36,182 nucleotides of DNA, taken from Cyclobacteriaceae bacterium. GTDB taxonomy: Bacteria; Bacteroidota; Bacteroidia; Cytophagales; Cyclobacteriaceae. The DNA lies in assembly GCA_020832375.1 (NCBI GenBank), contig JAFIEW010000030.1, positions 1-36,182 of the forward strand, in the 5' to 3' direction. How positions within the stretch are numbered: the first letter of the stretch is position 1; each line of letters starts with the position of its first letter. Both the position numbers and the translations under genes were made by a program. This document shows, piece after piece, positions 17,666-24,647 of this stretch. The notes beneath the pieces are model-generated. The model made no database searches and was not told the origin of the DNA. It was given only the letters and a program-made list of their open reading frames with translations.

Positions 17666-17772
17666 GAGCTAAAAGTACAAGAAAACCAAGTGTTTAACGA
17701 CTAAGGCACAGCACCGCTATTGTGAAGGCGTTAAATGCAGCGAAGCGTTTGATTTTGAAGTATTTTTAGCTC
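17666..17772. repeat. 107-nt imperfect inverted repeat (structured or MITE/attC-like element)
   Basis: Outer arms GAGCTAAAAGTAC (17666-17678) and GTATTTTTAGCTC (17760-17772) pair over 13 bp with one G-U. An inner pair GTTTAACG (17692-17699) with CGTTAAAT (17729-17736) lies inside, and a short CACA/TGTG inside that. The inner boxes GTTTAAC and GTTAAAT also fit the integron attC patterns RYYYAAC and GTTRRRY, but they are only 45 nt apart, short for attC. There is no gene here and no integrase in the window. Confidence 0.5.
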
Positions 17773-17868
17773 TCATAACGAACCCTAACGCATAATTCCA
17801 TCTAACTAATTTTTAGAGCAGCATTTAATTCATCAACTGACATGTTCAATGAAAGTATCTTTTTTTTC

Positions 17869-17903
17869 AAAAACCCTAACTTGTGCAGTTGGGTTTTTAC
17901 ATT
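17869..17903 (+). terminator. Terminator-like hairpin downstream of the first BamA-like gene
   Basis: AAAAACCC(T)AAC (17869-17880) pairs with GTTGGGTTTTT (17888-17898) around TTGTGCA with one bulged T. The T-run is part of the stem. It lies 266 nt past the stop, so it leaves a long 3' leader or ends a separate RNA. Confidence 0.55.
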
Positions 17904-18237
17904 TCTACCAGAATTCGGGAAGGGATAAAATCACCATTTGATACATAGGCACTTTCATGCTACAATCAAAAGTTAGCTATTTACGTTACTTATTTTTCAA
18001 GTTGTAGAATCCGGGTTTAATAAGAGAAACATCCTAGTAGTAAGATCTTTTTACAATACACTAGGATGTTTTTTATTTTTTTGAAGTTAATCTCCATACT
18101 AGGAGATAAGAAATCATCAAAATCTTACTGACACTTCAGACTCGTTTGCAGTGATCTACCTTTCTTGACTGCCGATTCTAATCGTATTCTAATGATATTC
18201 TAAAATACCTCTAACCAGCTTTGAGGCATGGCTTCCC
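17904..18237. other. Intergenic region upstream of mgtE with a second terminator
   Basis: No gene is seen. The segment between the terminators at 17869-17903 and 18027-18083 is about 120 nt, bounded by hairpins but without an exact TAnnTTTG. The remaining ~150 bp up to the mgtE promoter is AT-rich and featureless apart from CTCC-ATACTA-GGAG near 18091-18105. Confidence 0.3.
18027..18083 (+). terminator. Strong intrinsic terminator upstream of mgtE
   Basis: AAACATCCTAG (18027-18037) and CTAGGATGTTT (18061-18071) form a perfect 11-bp stem around a 23-nt loop, followed by TTTATTTTTTTG. No gene lies immediately before it; the nearest upstream stop is over 400 nt away. Confidence 0.75.
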
Positions 18238-18245
18238 TACTTTTG
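18238..18245 (+). promoter_or_regulatory. Candidate -7 element for mgtE
   Basis: TACTTTTG is an exact TAnnTTTG. TTTG at 18220-18223 is a possible -33 box, but the 14-bp spacing is short. Transcription would begin near 18251, which supports translation from ATG 18274 rather than from the GTG at 18250. Confidence 0.45.
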
Positions 18246-18273
18246 CATCGTGATTATAAAAGAGGAAGGAAGT

Positions 18274-19653
18274 ATGCAGCAAGTTATCGACAGATGGAAA
18301 GGGCAATTAGAGCAAACAAGGTTTTCTCTTGATTTAGCTCAGGAGCTGAAGAAGCTTCCGCCTATAGAGCTTGCGCAGTTCATGCAAGAGCTAGATAATA
18401 GTGACTTGGTAAGAGCACTTTCTTATTTTGATAGTGAAGAGCAAGGGCTATTGTTTTCTCAATTTACTATTAGTCGGCAGCTAGATTTCTATCGGTCATT
18501 CAGTGCCAAGCGATTTGCTTCTCTTTTCAATCATATGCCATCTGAAGATCGCACGGATCTTTTTCAGCAACTGACAAAAGAAGAACAGCAAGAGTTGCTG
18601 CCTTTTTTAGAGCCTCTAGTCAGGCAGGATGTATTGAATTTGGCTGCCTATCCTGCTGAAAGCGCTGGAGGGATCATGTCCACCGACTTTGCTACGCTCA
18701 ACCTTCACATGAGCGTAGAGTCTGCCTTGATGAAACTCAGGAAGGATGCAGACTCAAAGAAGATGATGTACCATGTATATGTGGTGGATCCTTATAAGAA
18801 TTTGGTGGGATATCTCAGCTTGAAAGATCTCATTTTGAGTAAGCCTAGCGAGACCTTAGATCAAATTATCAAAAGTCCAGCACCTAGCGCATTGGTGACA
18901 GAAGACAGGGAGGAAGTGGCACGGAAAATTGAGAAGTACGATTTGGTTGCTTTGCCTATCGTCAACGCTCAAGGCCAGCTGCTAGGCATAGTAACCTATG
19001 ACGAGGCAATCGATGTGATTCGAGAAGAGCATACGGAGGATATGGAAAAGTTCATGGGTATCCATAGCGAGCAAGAGAGCCTTCCTTACCTAGAAACTAA
19101 TGTATGGCAGCACTTTCGCGCACGGGTAGTTTGGGTGGTTTCTTTAGCTGCGGTAGGCATCGTAAGCGGCATGATCATTCATCGGTATGAGGCTACGCTA
19201 GAGAGCCTTATCATTCTTGCGCTTTACATGCCGATGCTGGCCGATACGGGCGGTAATGCTGGCTCTCAGTCGGCAACAGTGATTGTAAGGGCTTTGGCTC
19301 TCGGGCAAATTAAGCCATTGCATTGGATGAAAGTAATCTTTAAAGAATTCAGGATTTCATTTTTCATCGCTTGTTGCCTCGGCTTATTAGCCTACGGTAA
19401 AGTCTTATACCTGAGTTGGGAAACAGAGGTGCCTGAAATGTATTCACTTTGGCAAATTGCGGGCGTGATCTCATTTGCACTAAGCCTACAAGTGATAACC
19501 GCTACCTGCATAGGAGCTAGCCTTCCCCTCATGGTCAGAAAGTTTGGTGGAGACCCCGCTGTGGCAGCATCCCCCGCAATTACTACTATCGTCGATATTA
19601 CAGGACTACTCATCTACTTCGGATGCGCAGTTTGGTTGCTAGGTCTTCAATAA
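18274..19653 (+). CDS. mgtE: Magnesium transporter MgtE
   Basis: The channel-like Mg2+ importer has a cytoplasmic N domain of helical repeats (~1-125), a CBS-domain pair (~130-250) that senses Mg2+, and a C-terminal pore of five membrane helices from about residue 280. The family signature PMLADTGGNAGSQSATVIVR (~320-339) is intact, with PAVAASPAITTIVDITG in the last helices. I prefer ATG 18274 (459 aa): AGGAAGGA lies just upstream and a TAnnTTTG element at 18238 would start the mRNA near 18251. The longer GTG start at 18250 (467 aa) adds MIIKEEGS only. It sits between two nearly identical BamA-like genes, 58 bp before the second, so mgtE and that barrel are probably co-transcribed. Confidence 0.95.
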   Translation: MQQVIDRWKGQLEQTRFSLDLAQELKKLPPIELAQFMQELDNSDLVRALSYFDSEEQGLLFSQFTISRQLDFYRSFSAKRFASLFNHMPSEDRTDLFQQLTKEEQQELLPFLEPLVRQDVLNLAAYPAESAGGIMSTDFATLNLHMSVESALMKLRKDADSKKMMYHVYVVDPYKNLVGYLSLKDLILSKPSETLDQIIKSPAPSALVTEDREEVARKIEKYDLVALPIVNAQGQLLGIVTYDEAIDVIREEHTEDMEKFMGIHSEQESLPYLETNVWQHFRARVVWVVSLAAVGIVSGMIIHRYEATLESLIILALYMPMLADTGGNAGSQSATVIVRALALGQIKPLHWMKVIFKEFRISFFIACCLGLLAYGKVLYLSWETEVPEMYSLWQIAGVISFALSLQVITATCIGASLPLMVRKFGGDPAVAASPAITTIVDITGLLIYFGCAVWLLGLQ

Positions 19654-19711
19654 TTAGAAAAACAAGTTTGGTTAACAACAATTAAAAATTCACCCAATTT
19701 AAAACAGTAGA

Positions 19712-21271
19712 ATGATGAAAAAACTACTAGTCGCAATATTTTTTATTGCAAGTGTATCAGTAGCTTATGCGCAGGAGAATGTAATAACCCCGCCTACCAA
19801 AAAAGCACTACAGATGAGAGAGCAAAATCAATACAGGCTGCAAATAGCTGATACGATTACTATGCCTTTTGAAGTAGATAGAATTAAAAGACTCAGTGAT
19901 GATGACATTCTCACCAAGAGAGAGGGTTTTTTTGTGACGGGCTTCCCTGATATTGAAATTGATCCAATACGTGGACTTGGGGTGGGAGGTACTGCCTTCT
20001 TCTACCAAAACCGCGATGCCAACGATCCCTTTTTCTACTACACCCCTTATCGCTATCGGTTGACGACAGACTTTAAGTTTTTCACCAACGGACGATTGCA
20101 GGGAGGATTCAATCTTGACGTACCTTATCTGTTCAATAGTCCTTGGCGCTTGAGGGTAGATGCGCTTTATGAATTTGACCCTAACTTCCAATATTTCGGA
20201 ATTGGTGAGCAAAGCTTACGTTCTTTAGAGGAGTTCGATCAAGCAAGAACGGGTCAGGCACCTGCGGCCTCTTTTGGTACTATCGATAGCTATTTAGACA
20301 ATTTGGCTAGAGCAAGAACCCGAAATGGTGGCTTGGTTACTAACACTCACTACAATGAGATAGAAATTGAAGAAATGCTTTTCAACGTACTTCCTGAGCG
20401 CGTATGGTATGGGGGTAAGTTGAGGTTCATGTTTGGTTATGAGGCGCTTTTCACCCGAACCAACGACTGGACAGGTAGAGTGGCAGAGGAGGCCTTCGAT
20501 GCTATGGGCAATGAGGTAGAGGCTATCAATGAGCAAACGCTCATCAACAAAGATGCCATTGCTAGAACAGGCGATGGAAGCACCCAAGGCAGCACATGGG
20601 ATGAATTCAACATCAGCGGTGTCAATGCAATAGGCAATAATGATTGGTTCTTCACATCCATGCTCGCGACAGCCTTAATCTGGGATACACGTGACTTAGA
20701 GCCAGATCCATCAAAAGGTGTTTTCTTAGAATATTCTCATGAGTATTCTGCGCCTTGGTTAGGGTCAGACTTTGACTTTAACAAATTCATGGTGCAAGGT
20801 CAATATTTCAATACCGTGGCTAAGTGGAGAGGAGGAAAAAGCCGATTGACCCTTGCGGGTATGGCCTCATTCGGGTACGTTTGGGGTAATAATATCAACT
20901 GGTTAGAAATGTTCGACCTTTCTTCGCAAGCTGAAGCGGGTGGTATCAACGTATTAGGTGGCGACAGGTCCTTAAGAGCTTTCCGCGAGTCACGTTTCGT
21001 GGCTCCAGCAATCGGCTTGGTAAATATTGAAGCTAGATTCAGGCTATACGATTTCAATGCCTTGAATCAGCACTTTGCTATCGGCGTACAGCCATTCTAC
21101 GACATGGGTCGCGGATGGGACAACTTAAGCAATGTAGGCTTGAGCGGATGGAGAGGAGCACCAGGCATTGGTGGTCGTATCGCTTGGAACCAGTCCACTA
21201 TTGTAAGACTTGATTTTGCTAGTGGCGCTGAAGGCTCTCAGTTCTTCTTCGGCTTTGGCCATATTTTCTAG
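19712..21271 (+). CDS. BamA/TamA-like outer membrane beta-barrel protein, paralogue 2
   Basis: The 519-residue near-copy of the protein at 16049 has its own signal peptide (MMKKLLVAIFFIASVSVAYAQ) and the same terminal FFFGFGHIF. By eye, roughly four in five residues are identical across the whole length; differences cluster near 175-190 and 240-290. At DNA level 16415-16462 and 20081-20128 differ at one base, while other segments differ at most third positions. Lying 58 bp after mgtE, it is probably in an mgtE-barrel operon, closed by a terminator 24 bp past its stop. Function is not established. A role in passing or organising something linked to Mg2+ uptake at the outer membrane is only a guess from the gene order. 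Confidence 0.86.
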   Translation: MMKKLLVAIFFIASVSVAYAQENVITPPTKKALQMREQNQYRLQIADTITMPFEVDRIKRLSDDDILTKREGFFVTGFPDIEIDPIRGLGVGGTAFFYQNRDANDPFFYYTPYRYRLTTDFKFFTNGRLQGGFNLDVPYLFNSPWRLRVDALYEFDPNFQYFGIGEQSLRSLEEFDQARTGQAPAASFGTIDSYLDNLARARTRNGGLVTNTHYNEIEIEEMLFNVLPERVWYGGKLRFMFGYEALFTRTNDWTGRVAEEAFDAMGNEVEAINEQTLINKDAIARTGDGSTQGSTWDEFNISGVNAIGNNDWFFTSMLATALIWDTRDLEPDPSKGVFLEYSHEYSAPWLGSDFDFNKFMVQGQYFNTVAKWRGGKSRLTLAGMASFGYVWGNNINWLEMFDLSSQAEAGGINVLGGDRSLRAFRESRFVAPAIGLVNIEARFRLYDFNALNQHFAIGVQPFYDMGRGWDNLSNVGLSGWRGAPGIGGRIAWNQSTIVRLDFASGAEGSQFFFGFGHIF

Positions 21272-21294
21272 CAATCACTTGTTTGTTAAAAGCG

Positions 21295-21335
21295 AAAAGA
21301 TCCGATTGCCACTATGGCTTTTGGGTCTTTTTTTT
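21295..21335 (+). terminator. Intrinsic terminator after the second BamA-like gene
   Basis: AAAAGATCC (21295-21303) pairs with GGGTCTTTT (21323-21331), 9 bp with one G-U, enclosing a small GCC/GGC hairpin, followed by an uninterrupted T-run. Confidence 0.75.
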
Positions 21336-21365
21336 GCGGGGAATGAGAATAGTAGTCGACTCATG
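21326..21365 (+). repeat. Dispersed motif copy E, directly after a terminator
   Basis: T-run, GCGGGGAATGAGAATAG, TAGTCGACTCATGA. It shares an identical AGTAGTCGACTCA block with the copy inside the PKS gene (1401-1438) and begins in the T-run of the preceding terminator. Confidence 0.55.
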
Positions 21366-21671
21366 ATCTAAACGAGGCCATACGAACTGGTAAAGGCTGC
21401 ATACTTTTAAAAGGGGGTAGTGATTATTCAAACACATGCTGCCTCAAGTCTAACAAGCTGATCTATGCATCGTATTTATGTCTACCCGATCTGAAGACAA
21501 ACGCGAGTAGCCTATTGCTTTATCCTTTTTTGGGAGGTTTCTAATTTTTAAATGGGGTGATGCTGAATAGCTTAAAATGCTCTTAATCAGCCTAATAATC
21601 AATTGATGACAGTTTTTTCAAGAATTATTAAAATTATTTAGCTTAAATGTTAGATTCCTGAAAAAAAGCCT
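21366..21671. other. Intergenic region upstream of the cold-shock gene
   Basis: About 300 bp without a gene, repeat or strong hairpin; AT-rich toward the cold-shock promoter. Nothing supported beyond that. Confidence 0.3.
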
Positions 21672-21679
21672 TACCTTTA
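21672..21679 (+). promoter_or_regulatory. Candidate -7 element for the cold-shock gene
   Basis: TACCTTTA matches TAnnTTTG except for the last base. It would give a leader of about 20 nt before ATG 21707. Confidence 0.35.
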
Positions 21680-21706
21680 CGTCAGTTTAAATATAATATT
21701 TCAAGA

Positions 21707-21898
21707 ATGAACAAAGGTACAGTTAAGTTCTTTAATGACACCAAAGGATATGGTTTCATTAAAGAGGAAGAATCAGAGAAAGAATATTTCGTACACGCTA
21801 AAGGTCTTATTGATGAGATCCGCGAAAATGACGAAGTTACATTCGATCTTGAAGAAGGAAGAAAAGGACTAAACGCGGTTAACGTAAAGTTAGCTTAA
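21707..21898 (+). CDS. Cold-shock domain protein (CspA family)
   Basis: The 63-residue single OB-fold protein is an RNA chaperone type. KGTVKFFNDTKGYGFI (3-18) holds the RNP1-like KGYGFI, and EYFVHAKGL (26-34) holds an RNP2-like FVHA with the usual aromatic residues. The C-terminal EEGRKGLNAVNVKLA is typical. It is slightly shorter than E. coli CspA (70), as is normal in Bacteroidota, where RNP2 often reads YFVH. It is monocistronic, with a short leader and a perfect hairpin terminator 32 bp past the stop. Cold induction is not shown by the sequence; many such genes are constitutive. Confidence 0.95.
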   Translation: MNKGTVKFFNDTKGYGFIKEEESEKEYFVHAKGLIDEIRENDEVTFDLEEGRKGLNAVNVKLA

Positions 21899-21930
21899 TT
21901 TTAGTTTAAACATATTAGAGTATGTTTTTG

Positions 21931-21961
21931 AGCTTCGCTATAAAAAGCGAAGCTTTTTTAT
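21931..21961 (+). terminator. Intrinsic terminator of the cold-shock gene
   Basis: Perfect 9-bp stem AGCTTCGCT (21931-21939) and AGCGAAGCT (21946-21954) around ATAAAA, followed by TTTTTTATT. Confidence 0.92.
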
Positions 21962-22077
21962 TGCCTTTACTTTTTTAGCTTAGGGATATGTGCTGTTATA
22001 AATAGTAGCTGAGTAGGAGAATTCAATTTTTCAAAGCTTGCTTTGCATCCGTAAAACATCCCAAGACAGGCTGTTGT

Positions 22078-22121
22078 AGCTTATACAATCGTATAGTTAA
22101 ATTTACGATAAGCTTTTTTTA
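22078..22121 (+). terminator. Orphan terminator-like hairpin
   Basis: AGCTTAT (22078-22084) pairs with ATAAGCT (22108-22114), enclosing a second CGTA/TACG stem, followed by TTTTTTTA. It lies ~180 nt after the end of the cold-shock gene, which already has its own terminator. It may therefore end a small RNA or be a secondary terminator. Confidence 0.5.
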
Positions 22122-22308
22122 TGCACTATTATTTTTAGTGCCTGCTGTCATGAAGCTTACACCACGCTTCATTGTTCCTAGCTCCCTTATTAATTAAAGC
22201 CAATTTTAAGCTTTTTATTTTGAAAAATGGATCATCAGATATGGCCTTTAACATTATAGTTTTATTGCTGGTAGGTCTTTTAAAAAACGTGTGGCAAGCA
22301 TTTTAAGC

Positions 22309-22410
22309 ATGCTCAATAGTACCTTGATTCTTTTTGGGGTAGGAGGCTTTCTTATATCCTCATTCCACGCAAAAAGAAATGCCGAACACTTAAAATCTCA
22401 AATAAGCTGA
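22309..22410 (+). CDS. Possible 33-aa single-pass membrane peptide
   Basis: ATG 22309 to TGA 22410 encodes 33 residues: a short lead (MLNS), the hydrophobic run TLILFGVGGFLIS, then the basic FHAKRNAEHLKSQIS. This is one predicted membrane segment with a positively charged tail. The open frame extends back to 22252 without another ATG (GTG at 22291). There is no recognised family and no clear ribosome binding site. The dispersed motif copy B codes for SSFHAKRNA. It could equally be a chance frame. Confidence 0.22.
   Translation: MLNSTLILFGVGGFLISSFHAKRNAEHLKSQIS
22353..22380 (+). repeat. Dispersed motif copy B
   Basis: TATATCCTCATTCCACGC then AAAAAGAAAT, in the same orientation as copies A and C. 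The 5' AGTCGACT part is not conserved. Confidence 0.45.
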
Positions 22411-22432
22411 GTAATCCCCCAACAAAATGATT

Positions 22433-22440
22433 TATCTTTG
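22433..22440 (+). promoter_or_regulatory. Candidate -7 element for the carotenoid desaturase gene
   Basis: TATCTTTG is an exact TAnnTTTG and would start transcription ~43 nt before ATG 22490. No matching -33 box is visible. Confidence 0.42.
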
Positions 22441-22489
22441 ATTTGACTTATGTGCGGTTTATTATGCATTGGAGTGAAAAAATCAGATT

Positions 22490-23953
22490 ATGAGCAATAA
22501 AAAAGTGGTAATCATAGGTGCTGGCATAGCGGGCTTAGCATCGGCTGTGAGGATGGCTGTAAGAGGATATGAAGTTGAGGTTTTGGAAGGCAATGCTTTC
22601 CCGGGCGGTAAGCTGAGTGAATTTCGTTTGAGAAACTATCGCTTTGATGCAGGGCCTTCACTATTTACTATGCCAGAGTATGTAAAAGAGCTATTTGACT
22701 TGGCAGGTAAGCCAATGGAGAAATATTTTGCCTACGATCGCCTAGCTGTAAATTGTCATTATTTTTATGAAGATGGCACTTTTATCAAAGCCTATGCAGA
22801 CATAGATCGGTTTATACAGGAGGTGCACGATAAGACAGGAGAGCCTGTGGAAAACTTAGAGAAAGCATTGAAAAAAAGTGAGGAGTTGTATCGCTACCTG
22901 AGTCCTGTTTTTATGGAGAGAAGTGTACATAAGGCCTCTACTTTTTTGAATAAAGATGCACTAAAAGCCTACTCTAAAATTCACCGCTTTGATTTTTTCC
23001 GAACAATGGATGAGGCTAATCGAGCCGCATTTGATGATGATCGGGTGGTGCAACTTTTCAATCGGTATGCAACTTACAATGGTAGTAATCCTTATCAGGC
23101 ACCTGCGACTTTAAACATCATTCCAAGCTTAGAATTTCATAAAGGAGCTTACTTTCCACGTAGAGGAATGTATAGTATTACCTTGGCAATCTTCAATTTG
23201 GCAAAAGATTTAGGGGTAAAGTTTCATTTTAATCAGAAGGTCGATCGTATCATTCATAAAGGGGGAAGAGCGATAGGAGTGGCCACTGATCGAGCTGAGA
23301 TTGCTGCAGATATAATTATTAACAATCGGGATGTGGTGAATACCTATAAAGATCTTTTGCCTGATGTGAAGGCACCAAAACGATTGGTGAGTCAAGAAAA
23401 ATCGAGTAGCGCGCTTATTTTTTATTGGGGAATGAAGAAAAGTTTTGAGCAGCTTGATTTGCACAATATCTTTTTTACCAAAGATTATGAGAAGGAGTTT
23501 GCTGCGATTTTTTCAGGCACGCTTTATGAAGATCCGACCGTATATGTCAACATCAGTTCAAAGTATGAACCTGCAGATGCTCCCATAGGCTGTGAAAATT
23601 GGTTTACCATGATCAATGTACCCAATAATTCAGGCCAAGATTGGGCGGAGCTGGTGAAGCAAGCACGACAGATGATTATCGATAAGCTAAGTCGTATGTT
23701 GGATTTTCCGATCGGCGGTTTAATTGAAGTAGAGGAAGTCCTAGATCCTATTCGTATTGAGAGTCGCACAAGCTCTGCGCAAGGTTCGCTTTATGGAAAT
23801 AGTAGTAACAATAAGTTTGCTGCATTTTTGAGGCATTCTAATCGCTCTTCAAAAATAAAGAATCTATATTTTTGTGGGGGGAGTGTGCATCCTGGAGGAG
23901 GAATTCCTTTGAGTCTGCTTTCTGCCAAATTGGTAGATGATTGGGTCAAATAA
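22490..23953 (+). CDS. Carotenoid desaturase of the CrtI/CrtD family
   Basis: The 487-residue FAD-dependent amine-oxidase-fold protein begins with the dinucleotide-binding motif VVIIGAGIAGLASAVRMA (6-23) then the acidic end of strand 2 and FPGGKLSEFR. The C-terminal FCGGSVHPGGGIPLSLLSAK is the carotenoid desaturase signature. YATYNGSNPYQAPATLNIIP and KGAYFPRRGMYSI are the mid-protein family blocks. Length is normal (~490). These enzymes act on membrane carotenoids (phytoene desaturation or 3,4-desaturation of hydroxy-carotenoids). The lone position without crtB and the general look suggest the CrtD (1-hydroxycarotenoid 3,4-desaturase) branch, but I cannot separate CrtI from CrtD by eye. It has its own -7 element and a terminator 93 bp downstream. 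The next operon makes pteridines behind a candidate operator, so joint light-related control is an idea worth testing. Confidence 0.9.
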   Translation: MSNKKVVIIGAGIAGLASAVRMAVRGYEVEVLEGNAFPGGKLSEFRLRNYRFDAGPSLFTMPEYVKELFDLAGKPMEKYFAYDRLAVNCHYFYEDGTFIKAYADIDRFIQEVHDKTGEPVENLEKALKKSEELYRYLSPVFMERSVHKASTFLNKDALKAYSKIHRFDFFRTMDEANRAAFDDDRVVQLFNRYATYNGSNPYQAPATLNIIPSLEFHKGAYFPRRGMYSITLAIFNLAKDLGVKFHFNQKVDRIIHKGGRAIGVATDRAEIAADIIINNRDVVNTYKDLLPDVKAPKRLVSQEKSSSALIFYWGMKKSFEQLDLHNIFFTKDYEKEFAAIFSGTLYEDPTVYVNISSKYEPADAPIGCENWFTMINVPNNSGQDWAELVKQARQMIIDKLSRMLDFPIGGLIEVEEVLDPIRIESRTSSAQGSLYGNSSNNKFAAFLRHSNRSSKIKNLYFCGGSVHPGGGIPLSLLSAKLVDDWVK

Positions 23954-24046
23954 ACTGAGTGTTTTTACTCAATTTCCTTTTTTTCAATAGAAAACCCAAT
24001 TAGAAAAAATTTATAAATTAGTTTAGGTGCTAATAATCAATTGATT

Positions 24047-24081
24047 AGCCAGTGGCCTCAATAGAGGCGCTGGCTTTTTTG
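24047..24081 (+). terminator. Intrinsic terminator of the desaturase gene
   Basis: AGCCAGTG-CCTC pairs with GAGG-CGCTGGCT around AATA (one bulged G, one G-U), followed by TTTTTT. Confidence 0.85.
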
Positions 24082-24100
24082 TTTAACATAAGTTGAACAA

Positions 24101-24127
24101 AATGACAAAAGTCATTGTTTTTGTCAT
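24101..24127. promoter_or_regulatory. Candidate operator upstream of the pteridine operon
   Basis: ATGACAAAA (24102-24110) and TTTTGTCAT (24119-24127) are perfect 9-bp arms. The inner AATGAC-AAAA-GTCATT (24101-24116) makes a second overlapping palindrome, giving three TGAC half-sites. It lies ~110 bp upstream of the first start codon, with no T-run after it, so a protein-binding site is more likely than a terminator. Confidence 0.5.
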
Positions 24128-24236
24128 GGTTGTAATTACTTAAATACACTATTATATAAATTTTTGTAGAACTTTCGTCCATAGCTTTCAGTTCATACTA
24201 TTCATAAATAAAACAAAAAAGAACCAATATAAAAGA

Positions 24237-24647
24237 ATGCCAAAAATAGCCGTATTCAGACAAGAGCATTTCAATGCAGCTCATCGATTAAACAATCCCA
24301 ACTGGTCTGATGAAAAGAATGAAAAAGTATTTGGAAAATGCAATAACAATAACTATCACGGGCACAATTATGAATTGATAGTGAAGGTAATTGGTGAACC
24401 CGATCCTGACACTGGATATGTTGTAGATATGAAAGAGCTTAGCGATATCATCAAAGAGCACGTCTTAGATAGATTTGATCACAAAAACTTAAATTTAGAT
24501 ACCGATGAATTTAAAGATCTCAACCCCTCTGCGGAAAACATTGCAGTGGTTATTTGGAATATTTTAAGAGAGAAAATTAATAACAAGCTTGAACTAAATG
24601 TACGATTATATGAAACCCCAAGAAACTTCGTTGAATACCCCGCTTAA
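24237..24647 (+). CDS. 6-pyruvoyl-tetrahydropterin synthase (PTPS-type, BH4-like pathway)
   Basis: The 136-residue T-fold enzyme binds zinc through His16 (NAAHRL), His41 and His43 (YHGHNYEL). The catalytic Cys35 lies in VFGKCNNNNYHGHNY, with Asp81-His82 (RFDHKNLNLD) and the pterin-anchoring Glu126 (LYETPRNFVEY). The CNNxNxHGHNY and DHKNLDLD-like strings match eukaryotic PTPS, which converts 7,8-dihydroneopterin triphosphate to 6-pyruvoyl-tetrahydropterin, better than QueD, whose Cys lies closer to the His pair. It is first in an operon with folE (50-bp overlap) and an SDR, the classical order of reactions toward tetrahydrobiopterin. QueD/preQ0 function is not excluded, but no queC, queE or queF adjoins. 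A long inverted repeat lies upstream. Confidence 0.9.
   Translation: MPKIAVFRQEHFNAAHRLNNPNWSDEKNEKVFGKCNNNNYHGHNYELIVKVIGEPDPDTGYVVDMKELSDIIKEHVLDRFDHKNLNLDTDEFKDLNPSAENIAVVIWNILREKINNKLELNVRLYETPRNFVEYPA

Larger units (their letters stand above)
21962..22432. other. Intergenic region between the cold-shock and desaturase genes
   Basis: About 470 bp. It contains an orphan terminator-like hairpin (22078-22121), a 33-codon open frame with one hydrophobic segment (22309-22410), and dispersed-motif copy B within that frame. No known gene or RNA family is recognised. Confidence 0.35.

Noticed and set aside
24237-24647. QueD (preQ0/queuosine pathway) as first choice for the T-fold protein
   Set aside because: Cys spacing and the DHKNLNLD string resemble eukaryotic PTPS, and the neighbours are folE and an SDR rather than queC, queE or queF. 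It remains possible but is not the preferred reading.
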